Source of the DNA: an uncultured Erysipelotrichaceae bacterium
GTDB lineage: Bacteria > Bacillota_I > Bacilli_A > RF39 > UBA660
Assembly: GCA_902766545.1 (NCBI GenBank)
Contig: CACXEC010000060.1
Coordinates: 1-12,663 of the forward strand
Direction of reading: 5' to 3'
Length of the DNA stretch: 12,663 nucleotides
This document shows, piece after piece, positions 7,555-12,663 of the stretch (position 1 is the first letter of the stretch; each line of letters begins with the position of its first letter). The notes below the pieces were generated by a model. The model ran no database searches, was not told the DNA's origin, and saw nothing but the letters and a program-made list of their open reading frames with translations. Both the position numbers and the translations under genes were made by a program.

Positions 7555-7574
7555 CTTTTACAAGCTATTTTTTT
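7549..7574. terminator. Bidirectional terminator between gatB and the convergent unknown gene
   Basis: A perfect nine-base-pair stem (7549-7557 with 7562-7570) closes a TTAC loop. T-rich tails occur on both strands: 7568-7574 on plus, and the complement of the A-run at 7538-7550 on minus. The TAG stop of gatB (7552-7554) and the TAG stop of the minus-strand gene (7567-7565) are both inside the stem, so the two genes share one compact end. Confidence 0.9.
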
Positions 7575-8353
7575 AGTCTTTTAAGAATTAATTTACGACT
7601 TGAATCATAGTGATTTATAATATCATCTTTAACTTTACTACTGTCTTTAGCTAAAGCAGAATTTGTTTTAAAAAGATTATTTGTTACTATTTCATCAATA
7701 GTAGACTCTATTTTTGAAGAGGAGTCTTCAATAATACTAGGACAAACTATTGCTGGAGTTTTATCTCTTAAAATACTCTTAGCAGCTTCTTGTTTAGCTA
7801 TTTTTAAATAACTAGAACCATACTTTTTTAATAAACTAGATAATTCATCAAAATATCTTAATACATCGTCACTTTTTAAAATATTTTCAGCAGCACAATA
7901 AGTTAATAAATTAAATAAAGTAAGCCATAAATCATTAAGACCATATCCGCCACCATAGATAGTAGAATCAGCTCTTTCAATTAATCCATTTTTATGCGGA
8001 TATTTATTTGAATAAGAATTATCTTCAATAGTTTTCATAGTAAAGGCATCAATCCATAGATATTTAACCCCAACTGTAAAAGATTTATCACTTTCTAATA
8101 TGCTCATTATATCATTAATTTTATCAACTAAATGTTTATCTCTAGGGTTGCTTATCGAAATATCATAACATGCTTCAATTTTCTTAAATATTTTTTTAAC
8201 TAGAAAATATATATGATGTTTAAGTGTAATAGAATAATAAACATACCTATTTGAAGGATTTCCGCATACTTCATGTGAACTTAAAACTCTATAAGAAGGA
8301 ACAATAATCCCATCTTTTACTAAATTATTTACTTTACGATCACTAATAATCAT
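7565..8353 (-). CDS. Unknown 262-residue protein, possible DNA-binding N-terminus
   Basis: I do not recognise this soluble, probably cytoplasmic protein. The reading frame is open further upstream to 8395, but I place the start at the ATG at 8353 because GGGGAGA sits just before it, and because the -10 element and predicted transcript start (near 8374) fall within the longer form. Residues 4-18 (Ser-Asp-Arg-Lys-Val ... Lys-Asp-Gly-Ile-Ile) resemble the recognition helix and turn of some helix-turn-helix domains, a weak hint only. The middle (about 90-150) holds Trp100, Trp143 and a Gly-rich Tyr-Gly-Gly-Gly-Tyr-Gly at 133-138. The C-terminal third is Ser/Lys-rich and probably helical, ending in basic residues. 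It stands alone on the minus strand, convergent with gatB and divergent from the next unknown gene, with its own promoter. Base composition matches its neighbours. Confidence 0.75.
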   Translation of the reverse strand: MIISDRKVNNLVKDGIIVPSYRVLSSHEVCGNPSNRYVYYSITLKHHIYFLVKKIFKKIEACYDISISNPRDKHLVDKINDIMSILESDKSFTVGVKYLWIDAFTMKTIEDNSYSNKYPHKNGLIERADSTIYGGGYGLNDLWLTLFNLLTYCAAENILKSDDVLRYFDELSSLLKKYGSSYLKIAKQEAAKSILRDKTPAIVCPSIIEDSSSKIESTIDEIVTNNLFKTNSALAKDSSKVKDDIINHYDSSRKLILKRLKK

Positions 8354-8380
8354 AAAATCTCCCCTTAAAAACAATTTTAT

Positions 8381-8409
8381 ACTATAACATATCATAATAA
8401 AAAAGTCAA
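8381..8409 (-). promoter_or_regulatory. Promoter of the minus-strand unknown gene
   Basis: Read on the minus strand, TTGACT (8409-8404) is followed by a 17-base spacer and TATAGT (8386-8381), with a TG one base upstream of the -10 (TGT TATAGT). Transcription should start near 8374, about 20 bases before the ATG at 8353. This leaves just enough room for the AGGGGAGA ribosome binding site and excludes the longer reading of the gene. Confidence 0.75.
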
Positions 8410-8454
8410 AAAGACAAAAAAATTGTATTTTTTCTTTTCTAAATTAATAATATA

Positions 8455-8463
8455 TGATAGAAT
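8455..8463 (+). promoter_or_regulatory. Extended -10 promoter for the two unknown plus-strand genes
   Basis: TGATAGAAT at 8455-8463 is an extended -10 element. At the expected -35 position I see only a T-rich stretch around 8435-8440, so the promoter probably depends on the TG extension. The predicted start near 8470 lies downstream of the TTG at 8423, so the gene must begin at the ATG at 8492. It is divergent from the minus-strand promoter; the two core elements lie within about 85 bases. Confidence 0.55.
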
Positions 8464-8491
8464 ATTGTTCTCGGTAAAGGTGGTGGATTTT

Positions 8492-9154
8492 ATGAATGTA
8501 AGTTACGTTAAGAAAAATGTTACAATAGACATGATTTATAATCGCCTAGTAGTTGAATACTCATCGATATTTCACCAAAGAAGTGATCAACATTTTACAT
8601 TACTAATGAATCTAATACATGACTATTTACTATATCAAAATGAAAAAACTAAAGATATGATAAGAAAATTACTGATAAAAATACTAAAAAATAGAGAAGA
8701 TGAATTACTAGATATTACATACCACCCATCTATAATTAATTTTAGTAGTGAGAAAAAAACAAATGAAGGCTTAAAAAGATTTATACCGACATTTATTAAA
8801 ATACGACAACTAGCATATCATAATGCATATATTTTAGCATCTAAATTAGTGGAAGAAGAAATACCAGATACGGAAATATATGAAGACTTTAACTTATTGT
8901 CGCATTTACTAAGTAAATTTACCTTTGAAAATTTTTATGCCGATATTGCTATTTATAAGGAAAAAGAAAATCTTGAACGTTTTTATCAAGAATGTGATCT
9001 TTTAGATATGATTGTTGCAATTATTAAAAAAGAAAGTATTAATGAAAAAAGATTTGAAGAATTAGAAAGCTTCTTTGGCGAGAATGAACAAAAATTATTT
9101 GGTTATCTTAAGAAAAGATTTCTTATTAGATTACCGCAAAAAAGGAAGGATTAG
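8492..9154 (+). CDS. Unknown 220-residue helical protein, first of a gene pair
   Basis: I do not recognise this protein. It is rich in Lys, Glu, Leu and Ile, has no membrane segment or signal peptide, and looks almost wholly alpha-helical and cytoplasmic. Its C-terminus is basic (ending Lys-Arg-Lys-Asp). The frame extends upstream to a TTG at 8423, but that codon precedes the predicted transcript start, and the AAAGGTGGTGG ribosome binding site directly precedes the ATG at 8492. The Asp/His-containing stretch around 30-46 (Gln-Arg-Ser-Asp-Gln-His ... Ile-His-Asp-Tyr) and Tyr-His-Pro near 77-79 contain His residues that could bind metal, but I cannot match them to a known motif. The next gene follows after three bases, so the two are co-transcribed and probably act together. 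Confidence 0.75.
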   Translation: MNVSYVKKNVTIDMIYNRLVVEYSSIFHQRSDQHFTLLMNLIHDYLLYQNEKTKDMIRKLLIKILKNREDELLDITYHPSIINFSSEKKTNEGLKRFIPTFIKIRQLAYHNAYILASKLVEEEIPDTEIYEDFNLLSHLLSKFTFENFYADIAIYKEKENLERFYQECDLLDMIVAIIKKESINEKRFEELESFFGENEQKLFGYLKKRFLIRLPQKRKD

Positions 9155-9157
9155 ACT

Positions 9158-9928
9158 ATGAATAAAATAAATATTACATTAGCTAAGAGTTCCAATCCAA
9201 ATAATGATGAACTGTTAGCTGAAAAATTATTACCAAGTAAAATAGAAGAATTATATATTGAATTTACAAATGCATTATTAAGTTATGATGATATTACAAA
9301 AAAACAAGAAGAAAATGCCAGAATGTTAACAAATAACTCACTTAGTATGCTCCACATTAGTGAAGAATTAAAGAAAAGCGGCAAAGAGGAAAGTGCAGAA
9401 AAAGATAAAATAAGAACTCGTGGCATTCATTTAAAAATTAAAAGAATCATTTTAAATAAAAACGCAAGTGAATATAAAAAAGATAAAGAAGAATTATTAG
9501 AACTCATGCGCCAAACCATTTTAAAAATTAACAATGGTTATAGTATTTACGATTTAGAATCATACAGTGATGATTCAATTGTAAGTGCTTACATAAATTT
9601 AAGAAAAAATTGTTATCGTATTATTGAAAGCATTGGAACTTTTATCTTAAAAAAACAAGCATTAGACCCTAGAGATAAAATAGTATTTGAAATAGCTACA
9701 ACATCATTACAACTATTTGATTTTCAACAAGTTCAAAGCAATGCTATTCAAGTAGAAGATATTAAAGATTTAATGAATTTAATTAGTGAATATTTAACAA
9801 ACAGAAAGATTAATTATCAAAAATTAAGTTCATTAAATGATCATCTAGTTAATACAAGATATACTACATTAATGCAACATTTAAATGAAATATATAAAAA
9901 AGAAATACACCCTTATAGTTTAAACTAA
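9158..9928 (+). CDS. Unknown 256-residue helical protein, second of a gene pair
   Basis: I do not recognise this protein. It is soluble, has no signal peptide or transmembrane segment, and is highly charged in its N-terminal half, where Lys/Glu-rich stretches around 45-115 may form a coiled coil. The more regular C-terminal half (about 130-256) also looks helical. It follows the previous gene by three bases and has a strong AAGGAAGGA ribosome binding site overlapping the end of that gene. The stop codon at 9926-9928 lies inside the terminator hairpin that closes this two-gene unit. I found no convincing alignment with the preceding protein, so they do not look like recent duplicates. A HerA-like ATPase gene follows from its own promoter. 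Confidence 0.75.
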   Translation: MNKINITLAKSSNPNNDELLAEKLLPSKIEELYIEFTNALLSYDDITKKQEENARMLTNNSLSMLHISEELKKSGKEESAEKDKIRTRGIHLKIKRIILNKNASEYKKDKEELLELMRQTILKINNGYSIYDLESYSDDSIVSAYINLRKNCYRIIESIGTFILKKQALDPRDKIVFEIATTSLQLFDFQQVQSNAIQVEDIKDLMNLISEYLTNRKINYQKLSSLNDHLVNTRYTTLMQHLNEIYKKEIHPYSLN

Positions 9929-9939
9929 GGGCTTTTTTT
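9910..9939 (+). terminator. Rho-independent terminator of the unknown gene pair
   Basis: CCCTT at 9910-9914 pairs with AAGGG at 9927-9931. Inside, an AT bulge precedes a self-complementary AGTTTAAACT, and a run of seven T at 9933-9939 follows. The gene's TAA stop is within the 3' arm. It separates the unknown pair from the HerA-like gene, although read-through is possible. Confidence 0.85.
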
Positions 9940-9952
9940 ATCTTATAAAATA

Positions 9953-9961
9953 TGCTATAAT
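9953..9961 (+). promoter_or_regulatory. Extended -10 promoter of the HerA-like gene
   Basis: TGCTATAAT at 9953-9961 combines a perfect -10 hexamer with the TG extension. The only candidate for -35 is the T-run of the preceding terminator (9933-9938), a poor match. Transcription would begin near 9968, so the leader is about 20 bases. Confidence 0.6.
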
Positions 9962-9988
9962 TTAAAAGAAAGTAAAGGGTTGGTTAAT

Positions 9989-11746
9989 ATGTTCGGAAAA
10001 ATAAAATATATTAGTGATAATAAGGCAATAGTAGAAATTAATAAAGAAGGGAATGTAATCTCTAATTTAATGAACCTTCATGTTGTTTTTGAAAATGAAA
10101 ACTCAAAAATTTTAGGAGAAGTAAAACTAGTTGATGAAGAAGTTATTACAATTGAATTATTAGGAGAATTTATTAATAATAAATTTATTCCTGGCACAAT
10201 AAAGAAACCAACTTTAAATAGTACAATAAGAGTTATTAATCCCGATGAACTTCAAATTATTATGGGTTCACCAGATTATAATAGTCTTTATATTGGAAAA
10301 AGTCCTATTTATAATGAACAAAATATATATGTAAAAATTAACGACTTATTCTCTAATCACCTAGCAATATTTGGAAATTCAGGTTCTGGTAAATCATGTT
10401 CTGTATCACGAATTATTCAAAATATCTTTTTAAATAAAAATTTTCTTTCCTATAATGCTAATTTATTTATATTTGATGCTTATGGCGAATATAAAAATGC
10501 ATTTAAAACAATAAGCCAAATTAATCCTAATTACCAATACAAATTTATAACCACAAACATAACTGAAGAAACAGATAAACTATTAAAAATACCTCCATAT
10601 TTATTAACTGTAGATGATTTTGCACTTCTTCTTAATGCAGATAATCACGCCCAGATAACAATTTTAGAAAGAAGTCTTAAACTATCAAAATTATTTAGCC
10701 AAAAAAATGAGCAAGTTGAAAAGCTTAAAGATCATTTGATAGCCAAAGCTATCCAATCAGTATTGTTTAGTAATCAAAATGCCTCTGGAAAAAAGAATGA
10801 TATATTTACAATTATTTCATCATGTTCAACCGAAAATTTTAATCTCAATGCAGATATTCAAGGAGTAGGTTTTACTAGAAAATTTGCAGAATGTTTTAAA
10901 ATAGACTCAAAAGGAGAATTTAGTGAAAGTGTTTTAATAAATGAATATCTAGCTAAACATATTGATGATACTTTAGAACAAAGTATAAGTATTTCTCAAG
11001 ATGCATACTTTACTTTAAAAGATTTTGCTGCAGCTTTAGACTTTACTTTAATTGGAGAAGGATTCTTAAGTAATCATATAATGCAAGACTCAGCTATAAT
11101 CTTAAAAGTACGATTAAATACTATCATTAATAGTAAAAATGAAAAAATATTCAATCTTGATAGATATATATCCCTAGAACAATATATCTCCTCTTTAATA
11201 ATTAATGATAATAAAAGATGCCAAATAATTAATATAAACTTAGAAGATATTGATGATAATCTAGCTAAGGTTATAGTAAAAATAATTAGTAAAATGATTT
11301 TTGATTTTGGAAAGGGAAGAAAAGTTAGAGCGGCTATTCCATTTCATTTAATAATAGAAGAAGCTCATCGTTATGTTACAAATGACAATGATAAATTCCT
11401 ACTTGGATATAATATCTTTGAAAGAATAGCAAAAGAAGGTCGAAAATATGGTGTTATCTTAGATTTAATAAGTCAAAGACCAGTTGACATCTCAGAAACC
11501 GTTGTAGCACAAATGAGTAATTTCTTAGTCTTAAAAATGACTCATCCAAGAGATATTGAATATATTGAAAAAATGCTGCCAAATATTAGTAGTGATATAA
11601 TTGAAAAATTAAGTTCACTGCAACCCGGAACCTTAGTATCATTTGGTAGTGCCTTTAAAATACCTTTGTTAATTAAAATGGATTTACCAAATCCACTACC
11701 ATATTCATCTAACTGTGATATCTTACAAAGATGGAAAGCAAATTAA
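9989..11746 (+). CDS. HerA-like (DUF87) hexameric DNA-translocating ATPase
   Basis: The protein has 585 residues. Members of the HerA/FtsK family form ATP-driven hexameric rings on DNA; in archaea HerA works with the NurA nuclease in end resection, and bacterial relatives occur both alone and in phage-defence pairs. The N-terminal 1-100 looks like the HAS beta-barrel. Walker A is Gly-Asn-Ser-Gly-Ser-Gly-Lys-Ser at 129-136, and Walker B ends in Leu-Ile-Ile-Glu-Glu-Ala-His-Arg with the catalytic Glu pair at 457-458. A Ser-Gln-Arg-Pro segment at 495-498 matches the family's sensor/Arg region, and a conserved C-terminal block with Leu-Gln-Pro-Gly near 545 follows. The long segment between the Walker motifs is a probable helical insert. 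I place the start at the ATG at 9989; the in-frame TTG at 9980 directly abuts the AAAGGG ribosome binding site. No NurA, SIR2 or DUF4297 partner is recognisable nearby, so its role (repair, segregation or defence) stays open. Confidence 0.88.
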   Translation: MFGKIKYISDNKAIVEINKEGNVISNLMNLHVVFENENSKILGEVKLVDEEVITIELLGEFINNKFIPGTIKKPTLNSTIRVINPDELQIIMGSPDYNSLYIGKSPIYNEQNIYVKINDLFSNHLAIFGNSGSGKSCSVSRIIQNIFLNKNFLSYNANLFIFDAYGEYKNAFKTISQINPNYQYKFITTNITEETDKLLKIPPYLLTVDDFALLLNADNHAQITILERSLKLSKLFSQKNEQVEKLKDHLIAKAIQSVLFSNQNASGKKNDIFTIISSCSTENFNLNADIQGVGFTRKFAECFKIDSKGEFSESVLINEYLAKHIDDTLEQSISISQDAYFTLKDFAAALDFTLIGEGFLSNHIMQDSAIILKVRLNTIINSKNEKIFNLDRYISLEQYISSLIINDNKRCQIININLEDIDDNLAKVIVKIISKMIFDFGKGRKVRAAIPFHLIIEEAHRYVTNDNDKFLLGYNIFERIAKEGRKYGVILDLISQRPVDISETVVAQMSNFLVLKMTHPRDIEYIEKMLPNISSDIIEKLSSLQPGTLVSFGSAFKIPLLIKMDLPNPLPYSSNCDILQRWKAN

Positions 11747-11770
11747 TTTTGTCAAATAATGTAAATATTG

Positions 11771-11799
11771 TTTTCAAATATAAGAATTAATGATATAAT
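11771..11799 (+). promoter_or_regulatory. Promoter of the 6S RNA
   Basis: TTTTCA at 11771-11776, a 17-base spacer and TATAAT at 11794-11799, with TG at 11791-11792, give an extended -10 promoter. The predicted start near 11806 coincides exactly with the first base of the closing stem of the RNA, which supports both calls. Confidence 0.8.
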
Positions 11800-11805
11800 T
11801 AAAAT

Positions 11806-11970
11806 ACCTAGAAGGTGATCAAATATAAAACCGACTAATGGTGATTATTGGGAATCTAATTAAATGGCGGTGTTGAATACCGATTATTAAATCGGGATCC
11901 TAAAGTCATTTATGTGATGCCCACCTGGCGAGAGCGGGTTTTTATCACTGCGATCACTTTACTAGGTTTT
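11806..11970 (+). ncRNA. ssrS: 6S RNA (regulator of sigma-A RNA polymerase)
   Basis: 6S RNA mimics an open promoter and holds the housekeeping RNA polymerase. This stretch of about 165 bases is clearly richer in G and C than its surroundings and has no open frame. The two ends pair (ACCTAG 11806-11811 with CTAGGT 11962-11967, then GGTGATC 11814-11820 with 11952-11958). Next come a largely unpaired region and an elongated apical stem (11850-11860 with 11886-11901) tipped by a hairpin (CGGT 11868-11871 with ACCG 11879-11882). A second hairpin lies on the 3' side (11914-11922 with 11936-11948). A T-rich tail follows at 11967-11976. A long closing stem with a large central bubble is the 6S plan. 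The position directly before tcdA matches the B. subtilis 6S-1 (bsrA) locus between aspS and tcdA. It is slightly short for the family (about 180-200). A different structured leader of tcdA is the main alternative. Confidence 0.72.
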
Positions 11971-11993
11971 TATTTTGATTTAAGGAGTCTAAT

Positions 11994-12659
11994 ATGTTTG
12001 AAAGATTAATATCCCTTATTGGAAAGGATAAATTTAATAAGCTTCAAAAAGTAAATGTCTTAATCATTGGAGTAGGTGGAGTAGGTGGTTATGCTTTGGA
12101 AGCTTTAATTCGTTCAGGTATAACCAATATAACAATCATTGATGGAGATAAAATTGAAGAATCAAATTTAAATAGACAAATAATATCATCTACATCAAAT
12201 ATTGGAGAGTCAAAAGTAGAAATTGCTAAAAAAAGAAGTCTTGAAATAAATCCCAATATAAATATTGAAGCAAAATCAATTTTTATAACCAAAGATAATT
12301 TTAAAACTATATTTGATAAAAAATATGATTATGTTATTGATGCATGTGATGATATGGATATAAAATATCTATTAATTAAAAATTCAAACAAATATAAGTT
12401 AGTATCTAGCATGGGCACAGCCAATAAATTTGACCCTTCAAAATTTCAAATAACAACAATAGATAAAACTTCTAATGATCCAATCGCAAGAATATTACGC
12501 AAAAGAGTTAAAGATGATCATATTAGAAATAAATTTAAAGTAGTAAGTAGTACTGAAACACCACATCAAAAAGGAGTTCTTGGAACTAATAGTTACATTC
12601 CTGGTATAGCTGGATTATTATGTGCAAGTTATGTAGTAAATGATATTTTAAAAAAATAA
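11994..12659 (+). CDS. tcdA: tRNA threonylcarbamoyladenosine dehydratase (ThiF/E1-like)
   Basis: TcdA uses ATP to dehydrate N6-threonylcarbamoyladenosine at position 37 of ANN-decoding tRNAs to the cyclic form (ct6A). The 221-residue product shows the E1-like Rossmann fold: Gly-Val-Gly-Gly-Val-Gly-Gly at 26-32, acidic Asp50 and Asp52, Asn60-Arg61-Gln62 at the ATP site, Lys74, and Asp116 with a following Asp-Asp. A Met-Gly-Thr-Ala-Asn-Lys-Phe-Asp-Pro block at 140-148 and the downstream Ile-Ala-Arg-Ile-Leu-Arg-Lys-Arg segment are typical of TcdA and separate it from ThiF and MoeB. It is somewhat shorter than B. subtilis YrvM (about 254 residues), mainly at the N-terminus and C-terminus, but no core motif is missing and the TAA stop lies inside the window. 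AAGGAG at 11982-11987 is well placed for the ATG. No separate promoter is obvious, so it may depend on read-through from the 6S RNA transcript. Confidence 0.93.
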   Translation: MFERLISLIGKDKFNKLQKVNVLIIGVGGVGGYALEALIRSGITNITIIDGDKIEESNLNRQIISSTSNIGESKVEIAKKRSLEINPNINIEAKSIFITKDNFKTIFDKKYDYVIDACDDMDIKYLLIKNSNKYKLVSSMGTANKFDPSKFQITTIDKTSNDPIARILRKRVKDDHIRNKFKVVSSTETPHQKGVLGTNSYIPGIAGLLCASYVVNDILKK

Positions 12660-12663
12660 CACA

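Noticed and set aside
8354..8395. Longer N-terminus for the minus-strand unknown protein
   Set aside because: The extension overlaps the -10 element and the predicted transcript start; the ATG at 8353 has a good ribosome binding site.
8423..8491. TTG start and hydrophobic N-terminal extension for the 220-residue protein, which would look like a signal peptide
   Set aside because: It lies upstream of the predicted transcript start near 8470, and a strong ribosome binding site precedes the ATG at 8492.
7565..11746. Phage-defence island (HerA plus accessory genes)
   Set aside because: No nuclease, SIR2, toxin or mobility gene is recognisable and base composition does not change, so it is kept only as a hypothesis in the findings.
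11860..11900. tRNA-like fragment within the structured RNA upstream of tcdA
   Set aside because: There is no acceptor stem, T-loop or anticodon arm arrangement; the hairpins fit the apical part of a 6S-type RNA better.
12089..12292. Minus-strand reading frame inside tcdA
   Set aside because: It is the antisense of a conserved enzyme core, with no supporting start signals.

Overview
The window is a strongly AT-rich stretch of about 12.7 kb. It has purine-rich AGGAGG-type ribosome binding sites, TTGACA/TATAAT promoters, a T-box leader, and the hisS, aspS, 6S RNA and tcdA genes in a neighbourhood typical of Bacilli. This points to a low-GC Bacillota or Mycoplasmatota relative, for example an uncultured gut member of the Erysipelotrichia/RF39/Acholeplasma side of the tree. 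All eight Trp codons I found in the called genes are TGG and no gene ends in TGA, so the standard bacterial code fits better than the Mycoplasma code. Most annotated features are host-housekeeping in type; I see no insertion sequence, integrase, CRISPR array, tRNA or rRNA gene.

Layout. (1) 1-1572: a terminator from an off-window gene, then a promoter and two adjacent genes for paralogous two-helix membrane proteins of unknown function that share a C-terminal Gly-Pro-Val-Leu tail. (2) 1573-7554: a promoter, a T-box riboswitch leader with its own terminator, and a tight operon hisS-aspS-gatC-gatA-gatB. The T-box specifier reads GAC (Asp), and the base meant to pair with the tRNA discriminator fits tRNA-Asp rather than tRNA-His. 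AspS is the short archaeal-type enzyme that often mischarges tRNA-Asn, and GatCAB then amidates Asp-tRNA-Asn to Asn-tRNA-Asn. The operon therefore looks like a unit for Asp, Asn and His decoding. (3) 7549-7574: a bidirectional terminator shared with a convergent minus-strand gene. (4) 7565-9928: three genes that I cannot assign. One is on the minus strand and two are on the plus strand, leaving from a divergent promoter region, and they end in a terminator. (5) 9953-11746: a HerA/DUF87-type hexameric ATPase gene with its own extended -10 promoter. (6) 11771-12659: a promoter, a structured RNA of about 165 nt that I assign to 6S RNA, and tcdA (tRNA threonylcarbamoyladenosine dehydratase), which is complete at the right edge.

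How it fits together. In Bacillus subtilis the order is hisS-aspS-6S RNA-tcdA (from memory). Here the two ends of that block are kept, but gatCAB, three unknown genes and the HerA-like gene lie between aspS and the 6S RNA. The best candidates for undescribed biology are the membrane paralog pair, the block of unknown genes beside the HerA-like ATPase, and the Asp-specific T-box on a transamidation operon.
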